In this document: positions 25,798 to 34,286 of the stretch, in pieces
Layout: each line of letters opens with the position of its first letter
Numbering within the stretch: position 1 is the stretch's first letter
NCBI GenBank assembly: GCA_023423405.1
Contig: JAFAFR010000050.1
Coordinates: 124,001 to 188,000, forward strand
Direction: 5' to 3'
DNA from: Bacteroidota bacterium
GTDB taxonomy: Bacteria; Bacteroidota; Bacteroidia; Chitinophagales; Chitinophagaceae
Length of the DNA stretch: 64,000 bases
Notes under the pieces: model-generated
Databases searched by the model: none
Seen by the model: the letters and a program-made list of their open reading frames with translations, nothing else
Told to the model about the DNA's origin: nothing
Made by a program: the position numbers and the translations under genes

Positions 25798-27252
25798 ATG
25801 TCGCCCTTGCTATTATTTGGATTCGTACTCGCTTATTTCCTGGTTTTATTGCTGGTTGCGTATGTTACTTCCCGCAATGCAAACAATGAAAGTTTTTTCA
25901 TTGGTAATAAGAACTCCAACTGGATGCTGGTGGCATTCGGAATGATTGGTACTTCGCTGAGTGGGGTAACCTTTGTTTCAGTGCCCGGAACCGTTGCCGG
26001 CAGCGCCTTTACGTATATGCAGGTGGTCATTGGCTATTTCATAGGCTATATCGTGATCGCCTATGTGCTGCTGCCCCTGTACTACCGGCTGAACCTTACT
26101 TCCATTTATAACTACCTGCAGCAAAGATTCGGTTTCACGGCGTACAAAACGGGTGCGCTGTTCTTTATCCTGTCGAGGACGGTAGGGGCTACGGCAAGGC
26201 TTTATCTTGTCATCAACGTGATGCAGCTTTTCATACTCGACGACCTGGGTGTGCCTTTTTACATCACGGCCATCGTAATTCTGCTGATGATCCTCCTGTA
26301 CACGTTTGAAGGCGGCGTTAAGACCATCGTTTATACGGATACGTTACAAACCAGCTTTATGCTGCTGGGCCTGGTAGTGTGCGTGTATTATATCATGAAC
26401 CACCTCGGTTTCAGTTTCGGGGAAACCATGCAGGCACTGAAAGAGCAGGGCTATACCCGGATGCTGAATACCGATGTCAACAGCCGGGGCTTCTTCCTGA
26501 AACAGGTGCTGGGCGGCGCTTTTATCACCGTTGCGATGACGGGGCTTGACCAGGAAATGATGCAGAAGAATATCTCTGTCAAAACGCTGGGCGACTCACA
26601 GAAAAACATCATCAGCTTCAGCGTGGTGCTGGTGTTCGTGAATTTCCTCTTCCTGCTGCTGGGCGGACTCCTGTACCTGTTTGCCGCCCGCCAGGGACTG
26701 GATGTTAAAGGAGACGACCTGTTCCCAACGGTGGTGCTGAGCTACCTGCCGCCCGCCATTGGCATCATTTTCATCATTGCGCTGATCTCGGCTTTGTTTC
26801 CCAGTGCCGACGGTGCGCTTACCGCGCTTACTTCTTCTTTCTGCATCGATATTTTGGGCATCCGGCGCCGGCCGGGGCTGGACGATGCCGCTCAGAAGCG
26901 CATCCGCCGCAGGGTGCACCTCAGCTTCACGCTGGTATTCCTGGCTTGCATCCTCATCTTCAAATGGATCGATAACAAGTCGATCATCAATATCATTCTC
27001 GACCTGGCCGGCTATACGTACGGGCCTCTGCTGGGACTTTTTGCATTCGGCATCCTTACGCGGCTCAACTTTCCGGATACCTGGCGGGTCACTTTTATCT
27101 GTATTCTTTCCCCCGTGCTCTGCTATTTGCTGAGCAGGGTGGTAGCACAGTATGCAGGCGGTTTCCAGATCGGTATTGAATTGCTGGTAATCAATGGGTT
27201 GCTCACCTTCCTGGGACTGTTAACGATTTCCAAAAAATCGATGCCGGCATAG
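25798..27252 (+). CDS. Sodium:solute symporter (SSS family)
   Basis: The product is 484 residues with about 13 predicted membrane helices, as expected for the SSS/SLC5 family. The N-terminal region has SRNANNESFFIGNKNSNW, typical of the first loop in Bacteroidota members. IGTSLSGVTFVSVPG resembles the sodium-binding region of helix 1, and SALFPSADGALTALTSS the helix-8 region with Ser/Thr sodium ligands. It should couple sodium influx to uptake of a small solute, which might be a sugar, amino acid or nucleoside-type compound. It is flanked by two LOG genes, but no direct evidence ties the substrate to them. Confidence 0.9.
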   Translation: MSPLLLFGFVLAYFLVLLLVAYVTSRNANNESFFIGNKNSNWMLVAFGMIGTSLSGVTFVSVPGTVAGSAFTYMQVVIGYFIGYIVIAYVLLPLYYRLNLTSIYNYLQQRFGFTAYKTGALFFILSRTVGATARLYLVINVMQLFILDDLGVPFYITAIVILLMILLYTFEGGVKTIVYTDTLQTSFMLLGLVVCVYYIMNHLGFSFGETMQALKEQGYTRMLNTDVNSRGFFLKQVLGGAFITVAMTGLDQEMMQKNISVKTLGDSQKNIISFSVVLVFVNFLFLLLGGLLYLFAARQGLDVKGDDLFPTVVLSYLPPAIGIIFIIALISALFPSADGALTALTSSFCIDILGIRRRPGLDDAAQKRIRRRVHLSFTLVFLACILIFKWIDNKSIINIILDLAGYTYGPLLGLFAFGILTRLNFPDTWRVTFICILSPVLCYLLSRVVAQYAGGFQIGIELLVINGLLTFLGLLTISKKSMPA

Positions 27253-27355
27253 ACTAATCTTCGAAAAATTACGTTCTTGAAATAGTAATATCAACAATGC
27301 CATCCATGGTGTCAAATGGGTGGCATTATTGTCTCCCCACCCTAAAACGCAGCGT

Positions 27356-28051
27356 ATGAACGACACGATCAGGATGACCAAACAGCGGAGATGGAGTGAA
27401 TCGAAAGCGCATTCAAGCTGGCAGATCTTTAAAATAATGGCCGAATTTGTGGATGGCTTCGAGGCCCTGGCGAAGATTGGCCCCTGTATTTCAATTTTTG
27501 GCTCGGCCCGCACGCAGCCGGGGCATTCGACCTACGAGCTCACGGTGGATATTTCTCAAAAGCTTGCCGGCGAAGGATTTGGCATCATTTCGGGCGGCGG
27601 CCCCGGAATTATGGAAGCCGCCAACAAAGGCGCCCAATTGGGCGGCGGCCGGTCGGTTGGCCTGAATATTGAACTGCCTTTTGAGCAGCACAGCAACCCG
27701 TATATAGACCGCGACGCCAACCTGCATTTTGAATACTTTTTTGTGCGCAAAACCATGTTCACCAAGTATTCGCAGGGATTTATCATGATGCCCGGCGGTT
27801 TCGGAACAATGGACGAATTTTTTGAAGTGGCCACGCTTATACAAACCGGTAAGATGTCGCAGGTGCCCCTGATCCTGGTAGGCTCGGCCTATTGGGAGGG
27901 CATGATGAAATGGTTGAAAACGACCATGCTGAACGAAGAATATATTTCCGCCGTTGACCTCGACCTGCTGAAAGTGGCAGATACGGCAGAAGAAGTGGCG
28001 GACCATGTTTTGCAGTTCTACAGCAGGAATCCTTTGCAACCTAATTTCTGA
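27356..28051 (+). CDS. LOG family protein (TIGR00730), longer paralogue
   Basis: The product is 231 residues from the ATG at 27356. The frame opens 12 codons earlier, but that extension is unlike the family. About 40 residues precede the Rossmann domain, which has SIFGSARTQPG, ISGGGPGIMEAANKGA and the full PGGFGTMDEFFE signature. This matches the longer bacterial LOG group, also annotated as nucleotide 5'-monophosphate nucleosidase-like (PpnN-related in function but shorter). It has the residues expected for phosphoribohydrolase activity on purine nucleotides. The end of the gene contains the -33 element of the next gene's promoter. Confidence 0.9.
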   Translation: MNDTIRMTKQRRWSESKAHSSWQIFKIMAEFVDGFEALAKIGPCISIFGSARTQPGHSTYELTVDISQKLAGEGFGIISGGGPGIMEAANKGAQLGGGRSVGLNIELPFEQHSNPYIDRDANLHFEYFFVRKTMFTKYSQGFIMMPGGFGTMDEFFEVATLIQTGKMSQVPLILVGSAYWEGMMKWLKTTMLNEEYISAVDLDLLKVADTAEEVADHVLQFYSRNPLQPNF

Positions 28052-28063
28052 TCAGTAGTTTTG
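28034..28063 (+). promoter_or_regulatory. Consensus Bacteroidota promoter for O-methyltransferase gene
   Basis: TTG at 28034-28036 and TAGTTTTG at 28056-28063 are separated by 19 bases and match the -33/-7 consensus exactly. The -33 box lies inside the end of the LOG gene. The likely start of transcription is just before the TTG start codon at 28080, giving a leader of about 12 bases. Confidence 0.7.
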
Positions 28064-28079
28064 CAGCAAAATTTCGGTA

Positions 28080-28718
28080 TTGGAGCTTATTGCAACAGCC
28101 ATACAGGAATATGCGGAAAGATACAGTTCACCTGCATCCGACCTGCTGCAGCGCATCGCCCGCGAAACGGAAGCGCAGCACCCGGAAGCGCATATGCTCA
28201 GCGGCCACCTGCAGGGACGGTTTTTGTCGCTCGTGAGCCGGCTGGTAGCACCGCTGCATATCCTGGAAATCGGAACCTTTACGGGCTACAGCGCACTTTG
28301 CCTGGCAGAGGGACTTGCTGCCGGCGGGCAGTTGCATACCCTTGAATTGCGCGAAAAAGAGGCAAATACGGCCTCGGCCTATTTTTCCGCTTCGCCGTAC
28401 AAAGACCAGATATTTCTGCACCGCGGTGAGGCTGCCGCCATTATACCCACTATTCCGCTTACCTGGGACCTTGTTTTTATTGATGCCGACAAGCCGGGGT
28501 ACATTGATTATTATGAACTGGTATTGCCGCGTTTGCGGAAAGGCGGACTGATCCTGGCCGACAATGTGCTGTTTCACGGCCAGGTGCTGGAAAGCCCGGT
28601 GACAGGAAAATCCGCCAAAGCCATACAGGCATTCAACGAACATATTGCTGCCGATGAAAGAGTAGAGAAAATGATATTAACCCTCCGGGATGGACTCTTT
28701 CTGATCAGAAAAAAATAA
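28080..28718 (+). CDS. O-methyltransferase (SAM-dependent, caffeoyl-CoA OMT-like family)
   Basis: The product is 212 residues with a TTG start at 28080. A stop lies upstream in frame, and the next Met is too far inside the conserved N-terminus. Motif I is ILEIGTFTGYSALCLAEGL (about residues 61-79). The metal/substrate motif DLVFIDADKPGYIDYYE and GGLILADNVLFHG follow. These are the hallmarks of the PF01596 O-methyltransferase family, whose members use a divalent metal to methylate catechol-like hydroxyls. The natural substrate in Bacteroidota is unknown. It begins an operon-like run with the glucosaminidase and phosphoribosyltransferase genes. Confidence 0.9.
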   Translation: MELIATAIQEYAERYSSPASDLLQRIARETEAQHPEAHMLSGHLQGRFLSLVSRLVAPLHILEIGTFTGYSALCLAEGLAAGGQLHTLELREKEANTASAYFSASPYKDQIFLHRGEAAAIIPTIPLTWDLVFIDADKPGYIDYYELVLPRLRKGGLILADNVLFHGQVLESPVTGKSAKAIQAFNEHIAADERVEKMILTLRDGLFLIRKK

Positions 28719-28723
28719 AAAAC

Positions 28724-29920
28724 ATGAGGATCCGATTTTCCCTTCTTTTTTGCTGCCTGGTTTTTGCTGTTGTTGTGCGCGCGCAAAACGCGGAAGTGGT
28801 GATGGATTATATCCGCACCTATCGCAGCATAGCGGTGGAAGAAATGCAGCGCACGGGTGTACCTGCTTCCATCACACTTGCCCAGGGCATTCACGAAACG
28901 GAAGCCGGACGGAGCGAACTGGTGCTGAAGTCCAACAACCATTTCGGGATCAAATGCAAATCGAACTGGACCGGCGAAAAGGTGTACCACGACGACGATG
29001 CGCAGGGCGAATGTTTCCGCAGTTACACCGATCCCCTCTCGTCTTACCGCGACCATTCCGATTTTCTCCGCAACGGCCAGCGCTATGCGCTTTTGTTCAA
29101 ACTGGATCCTGAAGATTATAAGGGCTGGGCACATGGGCTGAGAAAAGCGGGTTATGCCACCAACCCACGCTATTCGCATATCCTTATAAAACTTATTGAG
29201 GCCTATAACCTGCAGCAATATACGCAGATTGCCATGGGCAAAACCCCGGCTCCTTCCGATATGGCCCTGCTGCCACTGCCGGGCACAGGTGTTGATCCGG
29301 TAAAGCAGGTATTACCTGCAGCAGTCCGCGTTGCCAACTATCCCGAAAGCGTATTTTCCATCAACGAAACCCGGGTGGTTTTTGCCCGGGGCGGCACTTC
29401 CCTGCTGGCCCTGGCGAACCAGCACGGGCTCACGTTGTCGCGCCTGCTGGAATTCAACGATATGACACCGGGCGAAGGAGATGTGCTGGCGCAGGACCAG
29501 TTGGTATTCCTGCAACGCAAACGCAAACAGGGAGCTATTGATTTTCACCAGGTACAGGTAGGGGAGACCATGTACGATATTGCCCAGGCCGAAGGGGTGC
29601 GGTATGAGTCGGTCCTGGAGCTGAATCAACTGCAGGTGGGACAGGAGCCGGCGCCCGGTGAAAAGGTTAACCTGAAAGATAAATGCCTGCAAAGGCCGCG
29701 GCTGCTTTCCGAAGTGCAGGTGTTAAGCCAGGTTTCGCCCGGCGGCACAACCGGGCAGGTTGCCGCTTTGGCTACTACCCGGCATATTGTGCAGGGCAAG
29801 GAAACGCTGTACAGCATCAGTAAAAAGTATGGTGTATCGCCCGAAAAGCTCCGGGAGTGGAACAGGCTGCCCGACAACCAGCTTCGCATGGGCCAGGAAC
29901 TCGTCATTTATACCAATTGA
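28724..29920 (+). CDS. Secreted glucosaminidase with LysM domains
   Basis: The product is 398 residues with a signal peptide to about residue 21 (...VVRAQ). The glucosaminidase domain (about 24-165) has ASITLAQGIHETEAGRSEL, with the expected catalytic Glu after ALAQ-like residues, NNHFGIKC, and FRSYTDPLSSYRDHSDFL. LysM-type repeats follow at about 210-270, 275-315 and 345-398 (e.g. KETLYSISKKYGVSPEKLREWN). It should cut peptidoglycan glycan strands in the periplasm or at the surface. It starts 5 bases after the O-methyltransferase stop and is followed after 1 base by the phosphoribosyltransferase gene. Confidence 0.93.
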   Translation: MRIRFSLLFCCLVFAVVVRAQNAEVVMDYIRTYRSIAVEEMQRTGVPASITLAQGIHETEAGRSELVLKSNNHFGIKCKSNWTGEKVYHDDDAQGECFRSYTDPLSSYRDHSDFLRNGQRYALLFKLDPEDYKGWAHGLRKAGYATNPRYSHILIKLIEAYNLQQYTQIAMGKTPAPSDMALLPLPGTGVDPVKQVLPAAVRVANYPESVFSINETRVVFARGGTSLLALANQHGLTLSRLLEFNDMTPGEGDVLAQDQLVFLQRKRKQGAIDFHQVQVGETMYDIAQAEGVRYESVLELNQLQVGQEPAPGEKVNLKDKCLQRPRLLSEVQVLSQVSPGGTTGQVAALATTRHIVQGKETLYSISKKYGVSPEKLREWNRLPDNQLRMGQELVIYTN

Positions 29921-29921
29921 T

Positions 29922-30461
29922 ATGGCTTTCATCCAGGTAAAGGACAAGGAATTTGAACCCTATCTGCGGGCGGAGGAAATCCAGCGGGAGATTGGCCGCA
30001 TCGCTGCTGCGATTAACCGCGACTATGAAGGGAAAAAGCCTTTGTTCATTGCAATCCTTAATGGCTCCTTCATTTTTGCTGCAGACCTTTTCAAAGCCAT
30101 TAATATAGAGGCCGAGATCTGCTTTATCAAACTGGCTTCTTATAAAGGGACAAAATCCACCGGCCAGGTGGTTACGGCCATTGGGCTCGATACCGATATT
30201 CACCAGCGCCATGTGATTGTGCTGGAAGATATTGTAGACACGGGCAAAACCCTGCATGAATTCCTGCCACAGTTGCAACACCAGCAGCCGGCATCCCTGG
30301 AACTGGCCGTGCTGCTGCATAAACCGGAAGCGACCCGCTATTCCATTCCCATCCGCTACCTGGGGTTTTCCATCCCGGATAAATTTGTGCTGGGATATGG
30401 GCTGGATTACGATGGCCTGGGCCGCAATATCCCCGAAATTTACCGCCTAAGGGAAGCATAG
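29922..30461 (+). CDS. hpt: Hypoxanthine phosphoribosyltransferase
   Basis: The product is 179 residues from the ATG at 29922, one base after the preceding stop. The PRPP-binding motif is VIVLEDIVDTGKTL (98-111), with acidic residues E102, D103 and D106. ILNGSFIFAADL (45-56) and the C-terminal DKFVLGYGLDYDG loop are typical of the Hpt family. It converts hypoxanthine or guanine plus PRPP to the nucleotide in purine salvage. Its co-transcription with a cell-wall hydrolase seems to be positional only. Confidence 0.93.
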   Translation: MAFIQVKDKEFEPYLRAEEIQREIGRIAAAINRDYEGKKPLFIAILNGSFIFAADLFKAINIEAEICFIKLASYKGTKSTGQVVTAIGLDTDIHQRHVIVLEDIVDTGKTLHEFLPQLQHQQPASLELAVLLHKPEATRYSIPIRYLGFSIPDKFVLGYGLDYDGLGRNIPEIYRLREA

Positions 30462-30482
30462 CACTCTTTCAAGGGCGGGGTA

Positions 30483-30513
30483 TTGACAATGCCCTGAGAA
30501 TCATGTATCTTTC
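30483..30513 (+). promoter_or_regulatory. Bacteroidota promoter ending 3 bases before a TTG start
   Basis: TTG (30483-30485, in TTGAC) and TATCTTTC (30506-30513) are separated by 20 bases. The -7 box has its last base changed from G to C. The start codon at 30517 follows after 3 bases, so the transcript would have essentially no leader. Confidence 0.55.
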
Positions 30514-30516
30514 GCC

Positions 30517-32295
30517 TTGAAAGCCCCCTTCCTGAAAACTGTTTTTGCCATATTGTTGTTGATCGTGGCCCAGTTACCCCTTAGGGCCCAGTACTATTTA
30601 CGCGGGGAAATAAGGGACGAAACCAACCGGCCGCTGTCGAATGTGAAGATGATGCTGCATTCCAGCGGATACCTTTACTATTCGGGAACTTCGGGGGGAT
30701 TCGGCATCACTTCTTCCAACGCCAAAGATTCGGCTACGCTTAGCCTTGACGGTTACCACAGCCGCACGGTAGCCCTTGACGATTCCCGCGAGAATAATTT
30801 TGTGCTCAAACTCGTTGCTCCCAAAAAAGTAAAGCAGGAAAAGCGCCTGATGTCCATTTCCAAAGGGCTCCATGCAGGCGGGAAGCGCTTTTTCTCCACG
30901 GGTGGCGAAACCTATTCCAACCTGCTGGAAAACGAGTACATGGACAGCCACCGCTTTCCTGAAATCGACTTCGCCATCAACACCGATAAAGCTTCTTACA
31001 GTAATATCCGCCGTTTCCTGAATATGGGAAGTGCTGTTCCTCCCGATGCGGTGCGTATTGAAGAGATGCTGAATTATTTCGATCTTGGTTATGACCCGCC
31101 CGAACCGGATTCCGTATTTAACCTGCAGGCCCGCCTGAGCGATTGTCCCTGGAAAGCCGGCAACCAGCTTCTCTTCGTGAAAGCAACCGCCAGGAAGCTT
31201 GACCTTGATAAGATTCCGCAGAGCAACCTGGTTTTCCTGATCGATGTGTCCGGTTCCATGGACATGCCCAACCGGCTGCCGCTGTTGAAAGCCGCATTTA
31301 AGCTGATGATCGATAACCTGCGGCCCATCGACACCGTTTCCATCGTGGTCTATGGCGGTACGGTGGGGGTTTGGATGACACCGACTTCGGGCGCCGAGAA
31401 GGAAAAGATCAAGCAGTCCATCGAGGAGTTGCAGGCGGGCGGCGAAACGGCGGGTGAATCGGGCATCAGAGCCGCCTACCGCCTGGCCCAGAGCCAGTTC
31501 ATTCCCAGCGGGAACAACCGGGTGGTACTGGCTACCGATGGCGATTTCAATGTAGGCCAAACCAGCGAGGACGACCTCGAGCGGCTGATCACCCAGCAAA
31601 GGCAGTTGGGCATTTACCTTACCTGCCTGGGCGTGGGAATGGGCAACTATAAAGACAGCAAACTGGAAGTGCTGGCGAAAAAAGGGAATGGAAATTTTGC
31701 TTATCTCGATGACGAAAAAGAAGCGGAAAAAGTGCTGGTGAAAGAGCTGACACAAACCATGTACACGGTGGCTGATGATGCTTTGCTGCATGTACGGTTC
31801 AATCCCGATGCGCTAAAAACATACAGGCTTATCGGCTTTGACAATAAGCTGACAGCCGTTTCAGATACATCCAGTGTGCTGGAAGGCGGTGAACTTGGAT
31901 CGGGCCATACGCTGATGGCGGTATTTGAACTGGAAAAAAGAGACAGCACGGCCGACAGCACCATGCCGCAGCCGCACCTGGCCGATGTGGAGCTCAGCTA
32001 CCGCCTGCCGGGCGACAGCCTGAAGCGCAGTTGCTGGTATTCTGTGGACATGGCGCCCTGCAGCTTCTCTAACCTGCCACGCACCTATCGTTTCTCCGCT
32101 GGGCTGATCCTGTTCGGTTCATTGCTGAAAGAATCGCGGTTTACGAAAACAGCCACCTGGATGGATGTGCAGAACATCATGCAAACGGCAGTAAGGCCCA
32201 ACGAATACCTGGAGCAGGAATTTATGGCGCTGCTGGAGAAAGCAAAAAAAATATACTATAAAGGGAAGCCGTCGAGGAGCAGGGGCACGCGTTGA
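30517..32295 (+). CDS. von Willebrand factor type A domain protein (YfbK-like)
   Basis: The product is 592 residues from a TTG at 30517, which starts a signal peptide (about 1-24, ...PLRAQ). No ATG lies in frame before the signal. A carboxypeptidase regulatory-like fold comes first (about 27-100, YYLRGEIRDETNRPLSNVKM). The vWA N-terminal region and vWA domain follow (about 125-420), with MIDAS motif DVSGSMD at residue 243. The DUF3520-type C-terminal part runs to about 580. YfbK-like proteins are exported metal-dependent adhesion-type proteins of unknown role. The gene converges with the cyclase gene with 4 bases between the stops. Confidence 0.88.
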   Translation: MKAPFLKTVFAILLLIVAQLPLRAQYYLRGEIRDETNRPLSNVKMMLHSSGYLYYSGTSGGFGITSSNAKDSATLSLDGYHSRTVALDDSRENNFVLKLVAPKKVKQEKRLMSISKGLHAGGKRFFSTGGETYSNLLENEYMDSHRFPEIDFAINTDKASYSNIRRFLNMGSAVPPDAVRIEEMLNYFDLGYDPPEPDSVFNLQARLSDCPWKAGNQLLFVKATARKLDLDKIPQSNLVFLIDVSGSMDMPNRLPLLKAAFKLMIDNLRPIDTVSIVVYGGTVGVWMTPTSGAEKEKIKQSIEELQAGGETAGESGIRAAYRLAQSQFIPSGNNRVVLATDGDFNVGQTSEDDLERLITQQRQLGIYLTCLGVGMGNYKDSKLEVLAKKGNGNFAYLDDEKEAEKVLVKELTQTMYTVADDALLHVRFNPDALKTYRLIGFDNKLTAVSDTSSVLEGGELGSGHTLMAVFELEKRDSTADSTMPQPHLADVELSYRLPGDSLKRSCWYSVDMAPCSFSNLPRTYRFSAGLILFGSLLKESRFTKTATWMDVQNIMQTAVRPNEYLEQEFMALLEKAKKIYYKGKPSRSRGTR

Positions 32296-32299
32296 TGTG

Positions 32300-34270
32300 T
32301 CAGGAACCAGTGCCTGCCAGTTGGAATTCCTTCTCTTCCGATTTGGCCGCCGCCACGAAATACATGTCTATTTCTCCAATGTTTTTTGCATAGATCTTTC
32401 CCCTGTACCGGCAATCGTACTGGTGTTGTATAAGCTCATACATGCCGGAGGAAATATTCACCTGGCCTGGTTCGCCGGCGCTTTCCATGCGGCTGGCAAT
32501 ATTTACCGTGCTGCCCCAGATATCGTAGGCGTATTTTTTTCTTCCCACCACGCCGGCCACAACGGGGCCAACGTGTATGCCTATACGTAATTCCCAGGGC
32601 TGAAGGCCTCTTTCCAGTCTTCGGGCATTCCACCCGTTCAGGTATTCGATGATGGCAAAACTCGCTTCAACGATCCTAAAGTAATGATCCGGGTCATTGC
32701 CGCTCAGCCCGCCTGCACACATGTAAGAATCGCCAATGGTTTTTATTTTTTCGAGGCGGTATTTTTCGATGATGTCGTCAAAGGCCATGAAACATTCATT
32801 CAGTTCGGCAACCAGTTCCTGCGGGGAGAGTACGTCGGCCATCCTGGTAAAACCTTTGAAGTCGGAAAACAATACCGATACCTGCTCGAAATTTTTAGGC
32901 GTGGCGCTTCCTTCGGTTTGCAACTCGTGGGCCACTTCTTCCGGAAGGATGTTCAGCAACAGGTGTTCGATTTCGATCTTCTGGTGGTCGAGCAGGCGGT
33001 TGGTCATTACCTTGTTCCGGTATCCGCGGTACAGGATAAAGGCGATGGCCAGGATACCCAGCAGGCCTGCAGTAAGCGCATTTTTGGCAAAGCGCTGCCT
33101 TTTTATTTCAACGTCCTGCAATGCCTTGTCGCGGGAAAGCAGGCTGATCTCCGTTTCTTTTTTCTGCAGGTCGAATTCGAATTGCAGGTCTTTCAGTTTG
33201 TCTGCGGTTTCTTTATTGTAAATATTTTCCTTAAGCGCAGTAAGCTTCGACTGGTACTGGTAGGCTTTTTCGTATTTGTGCAGTTTGGAATAGGACGCGG
33301 AAATAGCGGCATACGATTTATTGAGCTCGTCGTTGGCATTGAGTTCGACGGCGAGCGTTTCCGCTTTCAGGTAATTTTTCAGTGCCAGTTCTGCATCTCC
33401 CCTTTTGGAGTAGATGTCACCGAGGCCCAGCAGCGCCTGGGTCATGTAGAGTTTGTTGTTGGTTCGGCCGGCTTCGTTGTAAGCCTGCAGCATATAGTCA
33501 AAGGCCGCCGTAACATTGTTTTTCATCAGGTAGGCGCGCCCGATGTTGATGAAGGCCAGGGGGAGGTTGCTGTTGCCCTGCAGATTTTTTTCAGCGAGTT
33601 TGAAGTAGTGCAGCGCTGAATCGGGCGCTCCTTTTTTCAGGAAAAGATCTCCTATGTTCCCGGTGGCCATGCCAAGCGCATCGGGATAATTGTGCCGGGT
33701 GGCGATATCAATTGCCCTGCGATAGGCATCCATGGCTTTTCCTGCCGTGGAGGTCTTTTTATCGTACAACGCACCGGTGTTGAGCATAAGGGTTGCAATG
33801 CGAAAATTGTCGCCGATTTCTTCGGCCAGGCGCAGGGACTGCAGGTAGTAATCGAGGGCTTTGCTTTCATCGCTCCTTTCATATACGCCGCCGAGGTTAC
33901 TGAGAATATTGGCTATCCCCGATTTATCGTTCAGTTGCCTGAAATACAGGAGTGATTCTTCCCATGCGTCGATGGCATCCACCGGCCTTCCCAGGAAATA
34001 GTTGGCGATTCCAATACTTTTGAAGGCCTGGGCCGACCCGTTCTTATAATGGATGCGGGCCGAAAGATCCCCCGCCTTTTCGGCAATACGGATCACCTCT
34101 TCCCAGGAATCATTATAATAGGTTCTGGCAAGCTGCAGAAGCGCCTCCGCTTTCAACGAATCATCGGGCATCTTTTCCAGGGCGCTGTTCAAACTGTCGG
34201 CAGTTTTTGGCTGTGCATTTGCCCACAGTGACAGCAGTACCAGGCAGAGTGCCCATTTGAATGTTTTCAT
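32300..34270 (-). CDS. Adenylate cyclase, class III, with TPR sensor region
   Basis: The product is 656 residues: signal peptide (1-19, ...WANAQ), about seven TPR-like repeats (roughly 40-355), a coiled stretch, one membrane helix (about 397-417) and a class III cyclase domain (about 460-645). Both metal-binding aspartates are present: D470 in FSDFKGFT and D514 in TIGDSYM. The purine-selecting positions are K510 and D583 (YDIWGSTVN), which in this family indicate ATP rather than GTP. It should make cAMP in the cytoplasm under control of a periplasmic TPR region. It starts 16 bases after the giant protease gene, probably in the same transcript. Confidence 0.9.
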   Translation of the reverse strand: MKTFKWALCLVLLSLWANAQPKTADSLNSALEKMPDDSLKAEALLQLARTYYNDSWEEVIRIAEKAGDLSARIHYKNGSAQAFKSIGIANYFLGRPVDAIDAWEESLLYFRQLNDKSGIANILSNLGGVYERSDESKALDYYLQSLRLAEEIGDNFRIATLMLNTGALYDKKTSTAGKAMDAYRRAIDIATRHNYPDALGMATGNIGDLFLKKGAPDSALHYFKLAEKNLQGNSNLPLAFINIGRAYLMKNNVTAAFDYMLQAYNEAGRTNNKLYMTQALLGLGDIYSKRGDAELALKNYLKAETLAVELNANDELNKSYAAISASYSKLHKYEKAYQYQSKLTALKENIYNKETADKLKDLQFEFDLQKKETEISLLSRDKALQDVEIKRQRFAKNALTAGLLGILAIAFILYRGYRNKVMTNRLLDHQKIEIEHLLLNILPEEVAHELQTEGSATPKNFEQVSVLFSDFKGFTRMADVLSPQELVAELNECFMAFDDIIEKYRLEKIKTIGDSYMCAGGLSGNDPDHYFRIVEASFAIIEYLNGWNARRLERGLQPWELRIGIHVGPVVAGVVGRKKYAYDIWGSTVNIASRMESAGEPGQVNISSGMYELIQHQYDCRYRGKIYAKNIGEIDMYFVAAAKSEEKEFQLAGTGS

Positions 34271-34286
34271 GGATGCATGGATGTTT

